Shown here: piece by piece, positions 23,809 through 33,598 of the stretch
Layout: each line of letters begins with the position of its first letter
Numbering within the stretch: the first letter of the stretch is position 1
Assembly: GCF_033568475.1 (NCBI RefSeq)
Contig: NW_027331840.1
Location: 620,001-684,000 of the forward strand
Length of the DNA: 64,000 nt
Direction of reading: 5' to 3'
Source of the DNA: Henckelia pumila
Taxonomy: Eukaryota > Streptophyta > Magnoliopsida > Lamiales > Gesneriaceae
The notes under the pieces: model-generated
Told to the model about the DNA's origin: nothing
Databases searched by the model: none
Seen by the model: the letters and a program-made list of their open reading frames with translations, nothing else
Program-made: the position numbers and the translations under genes

Positions 23809-24034
23809 GAATAAAAGATATTTTAATAAATAAATAAATATTATATTATATTTATATATATTTATATTATATTATATTATATATATTTATGTGTCATCTA
23901 GTAGCTCGCGAGCTATTCGAACACAGATATTTAAAGCTCGAGCTACTCGATCTCGGTTAAATCAAGCTCGAGTCGAGCTTTGACCGAGCTACTCACGAGT
24001 TACTCGCGAGTAGCTTGATTCGTTTGCACCCCTA
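23653..24034. mobile_element. Non-autonomous hAT-like element (copy B)
   Basis: Same element as 5192-5560, with the same 8-bp target-site duplication GTCTAAGC at 23645-23652 and 24035-24042, and TAGGGGTG / CACCCCTA ends. The 13-bp length difference comes mainly from expansion of the internal TA run. Confidence 0.85.
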
Positions 24035-24114
24035 GTCTAAGCAATAAATGATTTTCATGATACTGTGGTTGTTGGATGAAAGAGAAGTTCAAGGAGTCAC
24101 AAAACGAGTAAGGT

Positions 24115-26420
24115 TGTAATGTTCGAAAATCTACTAACTCGCTCATTATGATTTTAAGATTATTTTTATGATGTTGTGAGTTTAAATTATTTTTTAGTTA
24201 TGAATTATGAATATGATTTCATGTCTACATATATTTTATTTTAACAATTTCGAGTAAGTTTACGGTTTCAGGCTGAGTTTGATTCTGGACTTACGGGACG
24301 AGGCTAACCAATGAACGAAGTGATCGACTACATTTCTATGAGATTTTTAAGTATAATATTGATATGCTTATTATGTATGATTCGGGAGATAGTATTTTTA
24401 TCAGACGAGTCGGGATGGGTGACTGACTGCATTTTAGAGAGGACTACACATTACGTATTGCATGATCATTATCCTATCTATCTACCCGGTTCCCCACCCC
24501 ATTACTTCCCATGTCCCCTTGTTCCCTTGACTCTCAATTATTCCCTATCCTCTACACAATTCCTTCCCCCTTCTCTCCATTCTATCATTTTCCCCTTTTT
24601 ATTTCTTTATTGAACCTTCACGATTCTTCAAGATAGTCACAAGCCAAAGTTCTAAATCGAGTTCTTGGTGTGGTTAGCTCGTTGCCAAGAATCCGAATCA
24701 ACTCCGTCTTCATTTCAAGGCAAGTATTTTAAAGGTTTTGAAACCATCATTCAATGTATAATTATTTTGATATGAAAAGATGTGTTTTGAAGTATTTTGT
24801 GCATGAATTTAAGAGTTTGAAGAAGCATGAAGTTATGATTTTTAATTGAGATTGTGAAATGTATATCGTTCTTGACGAATTCTTGATAGATGTTTTGTGT
24901 AGTGGGAATCTTTTGGAATCTTGTGATGTTTTGAAGCTTTTGATGTAAAATAATTTAAGATTTTGGGAAAAAGAAGTTATTATGAAGTTTGAGGTGTTGA
25001 AGTAGTGTTGAAATATTGTTGGTTGAGTTGTTTTGATGCAAAGTTGTTCAAGTTGCAGTATTTCTTTTAATCCAACGCTTGGTAAAACTTGATAATTGAT
25101 GTGTGAATGATTTTTAATGTGTTGAGTGTTGATGTTTCAAGTTTATTTAAGGAATTGAGGTGTTTCTAATGCAAGAAATTTAAAGGATTAGTTTTGTAAT
25201 TTTCAAGTTTCTCCATTAAGTCTTGGGCAGAAGTAAACTAGTCACAAGGCGTGCCCACGCCTTGTGCAAAAACCTCTTCTGATTTTTACTCTTAAATTCT
25301 GGCGTGCCCACGCCTTGTGCAAAAACTTCTTTTGATTTCATGAAATTTTATTTTCACAAATGATTTTCTAAATTTACTTTTAAGGTGTTTTAATTATTTT
25401 TAAAACCTTTTTATGTATAGAGTTCAAGTTTTAAAGTCAAGAACAAAAAGAACAATTACGTGGATCGGTTGAATCATGTGATGCATTATATGATATGATG
25501 TACTCATGAAAACTATGTTCAATATGTAAACATGATTTTAATCATGCATAAAGTTATCACATGAAGTTTATGTTCAGAAACGAAATTTAAGACGAAAATA
25601 ACGATGCTTCAATGATGCTTCATAATGAATGATATGGTATGATGATACGATGAAAAGATGATGGAATGATATGATGAATGATGTATGATGAAGCATATAT
25701 GATTTTGATGTCTTATGTGTCTTCGTGGTGGCAAATACGATAATGGTACTTGGGGATGGGCGCCGGAGGGACCTTTCAAAATTTACGGGACTGGCACTTC
25801 GGGATAAGCTCCGGAGAGGCCTTTCCAATTATGAGTTAAGCGATGGAAAGACACGGGACTGGCAATTCATGTACTGTTGTAAACAATTTTCATGGATTTA
25901 TACTTGTTAGAAATGAGGATTTTGAGAATTAAACGGGTTGCATGATTTGCTGTATGTTCTTTTTTTTTTTCAAAAAAAAAAAATCACATGGCACGGACCC
26001 TGTGCCTACGTTCGTGTAGGGGTCCATGTACCCTCGCATTTTTTAGTTCTCGGATTTTGTTCACGCACTGACCCCGGACATGCATCCGTGCATGAGTCCG
26101 TTTGTCTTCATTCGAATCAGAAACTTGGAGTTTTTGATAATGTTGGGCACGGACTGTGCACGGAGTCTGTGCATATTTCAGAGAGTTGGGTTTTTGTGCA
26201 TTTTGGTGCACGGACCAGTGCACATATGTGTGCATGGGGTCCATGTATTTTTGTGACCTCCAAAATCTTGGCTACAGATTAATGCACGGACCCGGGCACG
26301 GAGGATGCATGGGGTCCATGCATGCCTTTAAAAAAAATTTCTTGAAATTTTTGGTCCGGACTCTCTGTTGATTATTGAATGATATATTTTGATTAGATGA
26401 TTAGAATACAGGTCCTCACA
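24115..26420 (+). repeat. Long gypsy-type LTR, more complete copy (possible solo LTR)
   Basis: Starts TGTAATGTTCGAAAATC and appears to end ...CAGGTCCTCACA at 26420, about 2.3 kb, immediately before LINE coding sequence. The flanking five bases (AAGGT on the left, TGCAT on the right) do not match, so a simple solo LTR is not proven. Contains the CACAAGGCGTG hairpins and the GCACGGA/TGTGCA repeat region (25990-26330). Confidence 0.6.
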
Positions 26421-27100
26421 TGCATGATTTTTCTGAATTTATTGTGGAAGTTTGGTTGATTGAGGCAGGATATGTGGGCTCTAAATTCACTTGGACTAAT
26501 ATGAGGGTTTGGAAGCGGTTTGGTACAGCTCTGATGTCGTCAGCCTGCGCACGAGTTTTTAATGCTTTCAAGGTGGAACACCTTCATAGAAGCTCCTCAG
26601 ATCGCCGGTTTTAGATATCAGCTTCTTTTCTGCCTAACCCCGTCTCTTCATTCCGTTTTCAAATTATCTGGACTCTTCACCCGGATTTTCTTGAGACTGT
26701 GAGACTGAATTGGCACCTTCCTTGCTCTGATACAGGTATTTCTCGGATGTTCATCAAGATGAAATGCTTGAAACATCATTTGAAGTGGTGGAATAAATAT
26801 GTCTTTGGTAATGTAGTGGACAAAGTTTGGGCGTTAGATACTTTGGTTGTCGAAGCGAAAGAGTTATTTGATAAGACGCCTTCAGAAGTTAACAAAGCTT
26901 CTCTATCTTTAGCTCAGACTAATCTATCCCTTTGTCTATCGATGGAAGAGGCTTTTTGGAAACAAAAAGCAGCTTGCAAATGGACGGAGAAAGGGAACGG
27001 AACACTAAATTATTCCATAATATGTTTAATAGAAGGACATTGGGGAACAAGATTTACCGTATTTGGGAGGATGACATTGCCTTGGACAATCCTGTGGATA
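26421..27100 (+). pseudogene. LINE endonuclease C-terminus and linker
   Basis: The ORF 26420-26614 carries the end of an AP-type endonuclease domain (GSKFTWTN...ACARVFN...VEHL). The frame from 26699 carries the linker with WHLP, LKWWNKYVFGNV and the EEAFWKQKAACKW motif that precedes the RT domain in plant L1 elements. Stop codons separate the two, and the N-terminal catalytic part of the endonuclease is absent. Confidence 0.75.
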
Positions 27101-27675
27101 TTTGAGGGCCGTTTTGATATTTCGCAGGGGGTCACTTTGCAACTTTGAAGAGTTGAGGGACCGAAATGCAAAAATTGGATTTTATATATTATCCTTGCAA
27201 GTTGACCATCACATCACCCTCACTCTCTCCTCCATTCGTACGTACTGAATCCGGAAGCCATGGGAGACGACATTTCAAGCTTTTCTTCCGTCTGATTCGC
27301 ACGATCCGACCGTTAGATTTTATTTCCGAGTTAAGATTCACGATCACCGCAACGAGGGCTTCGTTTTGACGTAAGTTTTGCTATGATCCTCGAACTTTGA
27401 TTTTTGTTGGGTTGCCATAATTTGATAATCTTCGAGTATGTTGTTCTTGAGCTAGCATAGATCGTGTATTCGAAGTCGGTTCGGAAAAAGAACGAAGTTT
27501 GGATTTTATATGAATTTTTAGGCATAATTTCGAAAATGGGTTGTTGGATTTGGATGGATTTTGATTGCTTTGTTGGTTTAGAAGATGATATGGGTTGCTT
27601 GGAATTGTTTGATGATGTTGGAGATTTTTGGTTTGACCATTTATAGCTGTTATGCCGTCGAGATTTTTAGGCGTC
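27101..27675 (+). repeat. LTR-related segment inside the LINE
   Basis: This stretch resembles part of the gypsy LTR at 51182-53251 in order and content: a leader ending with gtaagt, then an ATAATttgataatCTTCGAGTATGTTGTTCTTG-like block (compare 51555-51595), then a GTTATGCCGtCG block (compare 51785-51800). It has no gene; short ORFs here are spurious. Boundaries are approximate. Confidence 0.6.
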
Positions 27676-28600
27676 TTTTTTTTATATATATAAACTCCTC
27701 ACTGGTGATCCCACGGTCCTAAACTTAGCAGATTTGCGGCACATCCTGGCTCTGGTGACTGAGGAAGATAATAATTCCATGTTGGGAGAGATAAATGAGA
27801 AAGAGATTTTTGACTGTGTACAGTCCTTGAATGCAGATAGTGCGACTGGCCCTGACGGTTATTCTGCATGTTTCTTCAAACATTGTTGGACTATTATCAA
27901 ATTCGATTTGTTAGCCACTGTTCGATAATTTATGATGGATGCTTCCTTACCGAGGTCGGTCACTGCCACGACTATCATCCTTATTCCCAAGGTCCTGAAT
28001 GCTCAGGCCTGGTCAGATTTCAGACCTATTATCCTATGTAATGTGTTGAAAAAAAAATCATCACAAAACTTTTGACTACTCGTTTGAGGAACATCTTGCC
28101 AAGGATTATTTCCCAGGACCAAAGTGGTTTTGTAGTTGGAATACTCATTTCAGTAAATATCCTCATGGCTCGGGAACTGGTTAATATATAAGATCAATTA
28201 TAAGGTGAGGGGAGGGAATACTATCCTAAAATTGGACATGGCTAAGGCTTATGACAGAGTTAGATGGAACTTTTTGACTAAGGTGTTACAGGCTTTCGGA
28301 TTTTCTCTTGTTGTAGGTGATATGTTTCTTTGTTGCATTTCTAATTGTTGGTTTATCGTCAGTATTAATGGCTCTCTCTCGGGGTTTTTTCGATCTCAAC
28401 GAGGTTGCATCAAGGAGATCTGTTATCTCATCTTCTATTCATCATTGCAGCGGATTATCTTTGTAAAGGGTTGGACAACCTTTTTAACAGATATCCTCTT
28501 ATGAAATTCCACTTGGGTAGAGCTGGTAATATCTCACATCTTGCTTATGCTGACGACATCATTATTTTCTCTAATAGAGCAACAAGGAATATCAAACGTC
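27676..28600 (+). pseudogene. LINE reverse transcriptase, multiply broken
   Basis: Recognisable in pieces: DSATGPDGYSACFFKHCW at 27830, LIPKV and WSDFRPI near 27990-28030, ILKLDMAKAYDRVRW at 28230, and the YADD catalytic motif (LAYADDIIIFSN) near 28545. These lie in more than one frame with stops between, so no product is possible. The thumb and zinc-finger region that normally follows YADD is missing. Confidence 0.85.
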
Positions 28601-28613
28601 TGAGGATGGAATT

Positions 28614-29054
28614 TTGGCTATCAGAGGCATTATCAAAGATCATCCGGGGTTTCCTATTCGGGCATTCCATGAGAGGATCGATCCGGGTTCCAATACCAGA
28701 GCGGAGATGCTAGCTATTCTTAGAGGTCTCCTCCTTTGTAGAGAGAATAATTTCTTTCCCCTTTGGCTAGAAGTTGATTCTTTGGTTTATCTTAATATTA
28801 TCAATGCAGACTCCTCCTGCTGGAACATCTCAAACACTTTGGATAAGATCCAAAACATCCTATCTAATTTCCATGTGATCAAGTCTCATGTTTACAGGGA
28901 AGCCAACGCTGCAGCGGAAAAGCTTGCTAATATGAGAATCCTTCTGGGTTCCGCTGTTCTATTTCCGGATCAAATTCATGGAAGATTAAGAAGCATTTGC
29001 AGACTAGATAGGACTGGTTTTCCTTACATTAGAACTACTTCGAAGCTTGCTTGA
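28614..29054 (+). pseudogene. LINE C-terminal RNase H-like domain
   Basis: An ORF of 146 codons with the plant-LINE RNase H pattern: a GIIKD start, AEMLAILRGLLLC, LWLEVDSLV, and an HVYREANAAAEKLAN end that matches the usual HV.REAN..AD.LA. A deletion joins it to the RT region just upstream. This family may be a host-type RNase H acquired by LINEs. Confidence 0.75.
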
Positions 29055-29130
29055 TTTGTACTCATTTCTTGAGAAGTCTTAGTCTAGTCTCCCTCTCTTG
29101 TACTCCCTTTTCATTATCTAATAAATGGGT

Positions 29131-30230
29131 AGCGGTCCGTCCATCCCTCCGCCATAACAGACGACTTTTCTTAAAAATTTTTACAGATATTGAGATTTAT
29201 TTTCTCAAATATAATTGATCAATTTGCTTCATGAAGCTAAAAATTTCAAGAGTAGAATAACTAAAGTATCGACCCTAAATAAAATGTTCATTGCTCGACC
29301 TTAATTTCCATCCTATATTTGACAATTATTATCAGATTATTTTGTTTTTAACATAATTTGTTTCTCAATTATTTTGGACAAGAATAAATCAAAAGTGTTT
29401 CATTTTTTTATATTTGCAACTAGTATTAACTCATTGTTTCCGTATTCTTGTATACTCACGAATAAGCTTAATTAAAGAAAATTGAAAGATTGTGATTTGC
29501 AGTTTGTTAATTAAAACAATAGTGTTGTCCGTCGTATTATAACACCAAAGATAACATGCAGCGAAAAATCAATAGCTTAAATAAATAATACACGAAATTA
29601 ATTTAACACGAGTAAAAACTCGTGCAGGTGCCTTAGGGCTAAAAAATCAATAAAAAATGTAGAATAGTGTTACAAAACAATACTATCGATTTTACAAAAA
29701 CGGTAAACTCTAAATTTCTTAACATGTTGAGATATCAAACTTTCATCCTTAACAATCAGAGTATAAAATAAACAAATGCAACTCCTATAAAACTAAGGAC
29801 GACACAACAAAAATTGTTCAACAATACTATGCACTAACTGTTTCATCTAATGTCTTCAACACCATCGATAAAATGAGGAAAGTAGTAACGATGAGTACAA
29901 AATCTAGCTTCAGCAACCTTCAAATTATCCTCTAGAATTCTTTAATGGTGCTCTGTGAATTATTCGTTTGAAGTCTTCTTTTTATAAATCTCTATAATGC
30001 ATATCAAATCATATCTTGAATATATTTTATAAATCATAGAATATTTACCATATTTCTTATTTTGTTTAGAAAGCCAAATTCAATTAATAACAATTTGGAT
30101 AATGCCATGTGTAATTAGATTATTACATAGAGGATTATACACACAATTAAATTAGAAAATTATCCCAATTTTTTTTAAAAATTATTTATCTTCAACGTAA
30201 AATTATTTTTCTTTCTTAAACAAAACTTTT
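29131..30230. other. AT-rich stretch without genes
   Basis: No ORF with recognisable domains and no clear element ends. Long A/T runs dominate. Confidence 0.55.
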
Positions 30231-30864
30231 AATGAAAATATTATGTTTTATTTTATTATTTATTGTGCAGTTCTAGATGTGTCAAAATTTAATACGACCC
30301 AAATTGACAAAAAAAATATTGGATTAGGTTGAGATTTTTGGGTTCAAGTCAGATCTAGTTGGACCCGAAAAATTAATTATGTAATAATTATTTTTTTAAA
30401 TAAAAATTTATTTTTATTTTTTTAATTTTTAATGTATAATTAAATACACATAAAAATATTCAATTTGATTTAAATACATGATAACAAATCTCGCTTAAAT
30501 ATAATTTAAATGTGAAGGAATAATTGTAAAAAATTTAAAATATAAAAACAACACAAACTAAAAATATATTTTTTAAAAAACAAATTTTTTTAAAAATTAA
30601 TTAATATATGATGAAACTTTATGAAAAAATACAAAAAAAAAAAGTTCTTTCAAACATACAATATATAAAAAATATTTCAATATTTCTTAATTCTATAAAT
30701 AATTTAAAAAAAATTGGGTCATCTAGGGTTGAACCAAATCTAACTCAACCCGATTAATTTTTTTGGGTTCAAACTGATATGATCCAAAGACAAAAAAATT
30801 CAACTCAATTTTGACATCATAAAACTACACAATAAATAATAACATAAAAAATAATATTTTCATT
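30231..30864. mobile_element. Fold-back element with ~57-bp imperfect terminal inverted repeats
   Basis: AATGAAAATATTA...TTATTTATTGTGCAGTT at the left is matched in reverse complement at the right end (AACTACACAATAAATAAT...TAATATTTTCATT). Inner parts carry GTGTCAAAATT / AATTTTGACATC and GGGTTCAAGT / GGGTTCAAAC blocks. About 634 bp and non-coding. I could not fix a target-site duplication; only CAAAA occurs near both ends. Confidence 0.6.
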
Positions 30865-30869
30865 CAAAA

Positions 30870-31045
30870 TAGGACTCTTTTGAGACGATTTCACGGATTT
30901 TTATCTATGATACAAGTCAACCCTACCAATATTTACAATAAAAGATAATATTTTTGACATAAAATAAAATATTTTTTCATAGGTGACCCAAATAGGATAC
31001 CGTCTCACAAAATTGACTCTTAAAGACCGTCTTATAGGAGTTTTT
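30870..31045 (+). mobile_element. MITE-like repeat of the 'GAGACggTCTCAC' type
   Basis: Begins with TTTGAGACGATTTCACGG and ends with ACCGTCTCACAAAA followed by GACCGTCTTATAGGAG. The interior has AAGTCAACCCTACCAATATT and a poly-TA core. The same family occurs in opposite orientation at 47743-47897. I recall similar repeats as abundant in asterid genomes. Confidence 0.6.
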
Positions 31046-31401
31046 ATCTTTCATTACAGTTTTTTTTTGCGATATAAAAGCAATTCTGGGTTGAATAGAA
31101 ATAATTTTTTAAAATTTTTTGAGATATTTTCTTAATTTAATATAGCGTGTAACCTTTTATGTAGAACGCATACATAACATTTTCCTAACAATTTAACAAA
31201 GAAGGAAATTCAAAAAACTAAATATTCCTTTCAAAACTGAATTAGAATTAGAAGTAACTAATTATCAAGACGGAAATTCAAGAAATTAAATATTCCTTTA
31301 ATTAGAAGTTAGTAGTAATTGTAATCCTCCTTTTGATTGTCATCATCAGATGTTTGTCCTCCTCTTCTTGCTCATTGTCTCCACCTTTTTAAGGGTCTTT
31401 T

Positions 31402-32352
31402 TCAATCTTCGTGGTCACCATCTGGAGATGGATTTGAATCCTTGCAAAGGACATGCTGAATTTTATGGCTGCAATCCCATGAATCACAAATTTTATGGCT
31501 GCAAACACATTTAAACATATGCCAAAGCAAAAGCAATTTCATAATAGCATACAAGAATAGCTATAAGAGCCTTAAAGCTGATTGAAGATGGCTATGGGCA
31601 ATTACCTTTCGATCATTTTTCTTAAACTTGAAGCTTCAATAACTGGTGGAAATTCGCTCTTGTCATGCGAGAATGGATTAAGATCTATATACCTTCTCAA
31701 ATTACCAATCAAAAACTTACGTTGTGACATTATGTTACTATATTCTGAAAATATCTCTTTCTGCTCCCTGCAAGTGTAGGGACAACAATTCAATTTTTCA
31801 GAAGTAGGAAAAAAAGGTGCTATAGAAAAAATTAAAACTGTCGAGAGGCAATAGATGAGTCACCTCCTCAAAATAATGATTAAATGAAAAATAATGATTA
31901 AATGATTTTCTTCTGATGCACACACCATTAATTCTTTCGCAAAAATCTCAATGGCGTAGATCGACCGAAATATTACTCTAATAACAAAGGATTTGATAAC
32001 TTGTAAATACGGCATACCTGACAAGGTTTTCGAAAAATTTCTGCTTCATAATCTCCGTGAAAATTGTCTTTGATTCATCATTATCATTTACCTTTAAAAA
32101 TCGACTTAGATATCGCTCAACTTCTTCCCATTCACCCGCTTGCACTTGATCTTCAAAGTACTTTATCTTCTGCCGCCAAAGTAAACGAAAATATCTGCTC
32201 ATTATCAGAGCACGCCAACTTTTGCACACGACATTGAATCTCATCAGAGATTTTGAAGGTAAACGTAGTAGAATTTCGGACAGGAGATCGACGTTATTAG
32301 ATAATAAAGAGATATCGGCACGTAGTTTTCCAGAATCTCCCTCGGCCGCCAT
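31402..32352 (-). CDS. F-box protein fused to a TOPLESS-type CTLH/CRA domain (four inferred exons)
   Basis: Inferred minus-strand exons are 32352-32018, 31977-31864, 31767-31606 and 31468-31402 (or from 31498). Together they give 226 codons (236 with the alternative acceptor) in one frame, including the stop. Residues ~17-60 form an F-box (LLSEILLRLPSKSLMRF..VCKSW). Residues ~62-111 match the CTLH region of TOPLESS co-repressors (KYFEDQVQAGEWEEVERYL, FTEIMKQKF). Exon 2 gives YAIEIFAKELMV (compare KAVDILVKDLKV in TOPLESS), exon 3 LRRYIDLNPFSHDKSEFP, and exon 4 QHVLCKDSNPSPD. The LisH motif is replaced by the F-box. Splice sites: CAG|GTATGC, AG|GTGACT and AAG|GTAATT as donors; TTAG, TTGCAG and ATTGCAG as acceptors. 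Introns are 40, 96 and 137 or 107 bp, and the first is unusually short. Role inferred: an SCF substrate adaptor or a TOPLESS-interacting protein. It could be a pseudogene if intron 1 is not spliced. Confidence 0.72.
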
Positions 32353-32369
32353 AGATGTTGTTTCAGGCT

Positions 32370-32415
32370 TCCTTCCTTCCTTCCTTCCATTATATATATA
32401 TATATATATATATTA
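32370..32415. repeat. GGAA/TTCC and (TA)n microsatellites upstream of the F-box/CTLH gene
   Basis: Four to five CCTT units (32370-32388) and about eleven TA units (32391-32413) lie 20-60 bp upstream of the ATG on the minus strand, in the likely leader or core promoter. TA runs could serve as TATA sequence; this is not shown. Confidence 0.7.
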
Positions 32416-32905
32416 TACGTACCAAACAGATTTTATTTGTCAAAACACAAGAGGAGATATATTGTTTGTTTTAAAATTGGAATTTTGAGATTATCTTTTC
32501 TCATATATAACATTATCTTTTGCTAAAATATTGATAAACCATTGCGTGTTTCCTGTATTTTTATTAACCTCACATATCTTATTCAATTTCGGACTATTGA
32601 TTACTATCCTACGACGATCTGTTCTCCTGTTCTACTATTTCCATAATATCCTCTGGCAACATATATTTTGTGTATGTTCAATATATCTATGATCTATTAT
32701 ATCTATCTATCTATCTATTCTATTTATTATTTTATTACTATTTATATATAAATTTCAATTGTGAATTTTTTCGAATGTCCTTGTTAATATATGTTTTAAT
32801 TAATTATTATTATATTATTATTTATTTATTTATTTTCATTTCATCATTAATTGTTTCATACTTTTTTTTCACCATACTTTATTTTTTTCTTTTATATATA
32901 CTAGT
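32416..32905. other. AT-rich spacer with a TATC microsatellite
   Basis: Non-coding. Short (TATC)n run near 32698-32718. The 87-codon ORF here is low-complexity hydrophobic sequence from AT-rich DNA and is not treated as a gene. Confidence 0.6.
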
Positions 32906-33350
32906 TGCGTCTCCACACGCATTGCGTGTGTGATCAAAATATAAATATTATTTATTGTGTGTGTATATATACATATTGTATTTTTGTTTCACATTATTTA
33001 AATTAAAAATAAAATCAAGGCACACAAATAAAGAAAATCATGGACAAATAAAGTTTAAAATATAGATTGAGATTGAGATAGGGATAAAAATTTTGTTCTT
33101 TTTAAAGGTATTTTAGATATTTCGTTGTGTTACGTGTGCGATTAAAATATAAATATTATTTATTGTATACATATTTATATTTATATTTATATATATCGTA
33201 TTTTTGTTTTACATCAATTTAAATTTAAAAATAAAGTGAAAGCACACAAATAAAGAAAATCAAGGACAAATAAAGTTTAAAATATAGATTGAGATTGAAA
33301 TACAGATAGAATTTTTGTTTTTTAAGGGTATTTTAGATATTTTCTTGAGA
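32906..33350. repeat. Two tandem ~208-bp units
   Basis: A block starting near GCGTGTGTGATCAAAATATAAATATT (32926) recurs about 208 bp later (GTGTGCGATTAAAATATAAATATT near 33134). Each runs through CACACAAATAAAGAAAATCA, GGACAAATAAAGTTTAAAAT and GGTATTTTAGATATTT. The copies have diverged moderately. They may be a decayed non-autonomous element; I see no transposase. Confidence 0.7.
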
Positions 33351-33402
33351 TTCACCAAATTAATTTTAATTCGATTAGTAATTATATATATATATATATA
33401 TG

Positions 33403-33598
33403 AGTTTTGATATGGTGATCACCTTTCATGTGCACTTATGTGTGCACCTGCTGATGTGACGTTCACCTATTATGACCACCCATGATGTGCACTTTTGTGT
33501 GCACGGCTAACGTGTCATCCTTTACATTCAACAGGGGAACGTCACATCAGCAGGTGCACACATAAGTGTGCATGATAGGTGATCACCATATCAAAACT
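33403..33598. mobile_element. MITE with ~65-bp terminal inverted repeats
   Basis: AGTTTTGATATGGTGATCACCT...GCACCTGCTGATGTGACGTTC at the left is repeated inverted at the right (GAACGTCACATCAGCAGGTGC...AGGTGATCACCATATCAAAACT) with a handful of mismatches. The element is ~196 bp and lies between (TA)n runs, so a TA target site is likely. The ~65-bp centre repeats the GTGCACTTTTGTGTGCAC theme. Confidence 0.85.

Larger units (their letters stand above)
21595..26311. repeat. Segmental duplication, copy B (4.7 kb)
   Basis: Direct repeat of 3137-7836 with the same internal order. Differences are scattered substitutions, a longer (TA)n run in the hAT-like element and small poly(A) indels. Copy B begins immediately after a copia LTR. 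Its LTR component continues past the end of homology to about 26420. Confidence 0.93.
26421..29130 (+). mobile_element. L1-type LINE remnant, interrupted by an LTR fragment
   Basis: Pieces appear in LINE order: the endonuclease C-terminus (KFTWTN, with the usual SDR motif before a stop), the linker region (FWKQKAACKW), reverse transcriptase, and a plant-LINE RNase H domain. It is broken by an inserted LTR-related segment at about 27101-27675, several stops and frameshifts, and a deletion between RT and RNase H. An AATAAA-like signal near 29120 is close to its 3' end. No target-site duplication was found. Confidence 0.85.

Noticed and set aside
32670..32933. 87-codon hydrophobic ORF
   Set aside because: Translation of AT-rich low-complexity DNA dominated by Tyr, Ile, Leu and Phe. 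No homology or context.
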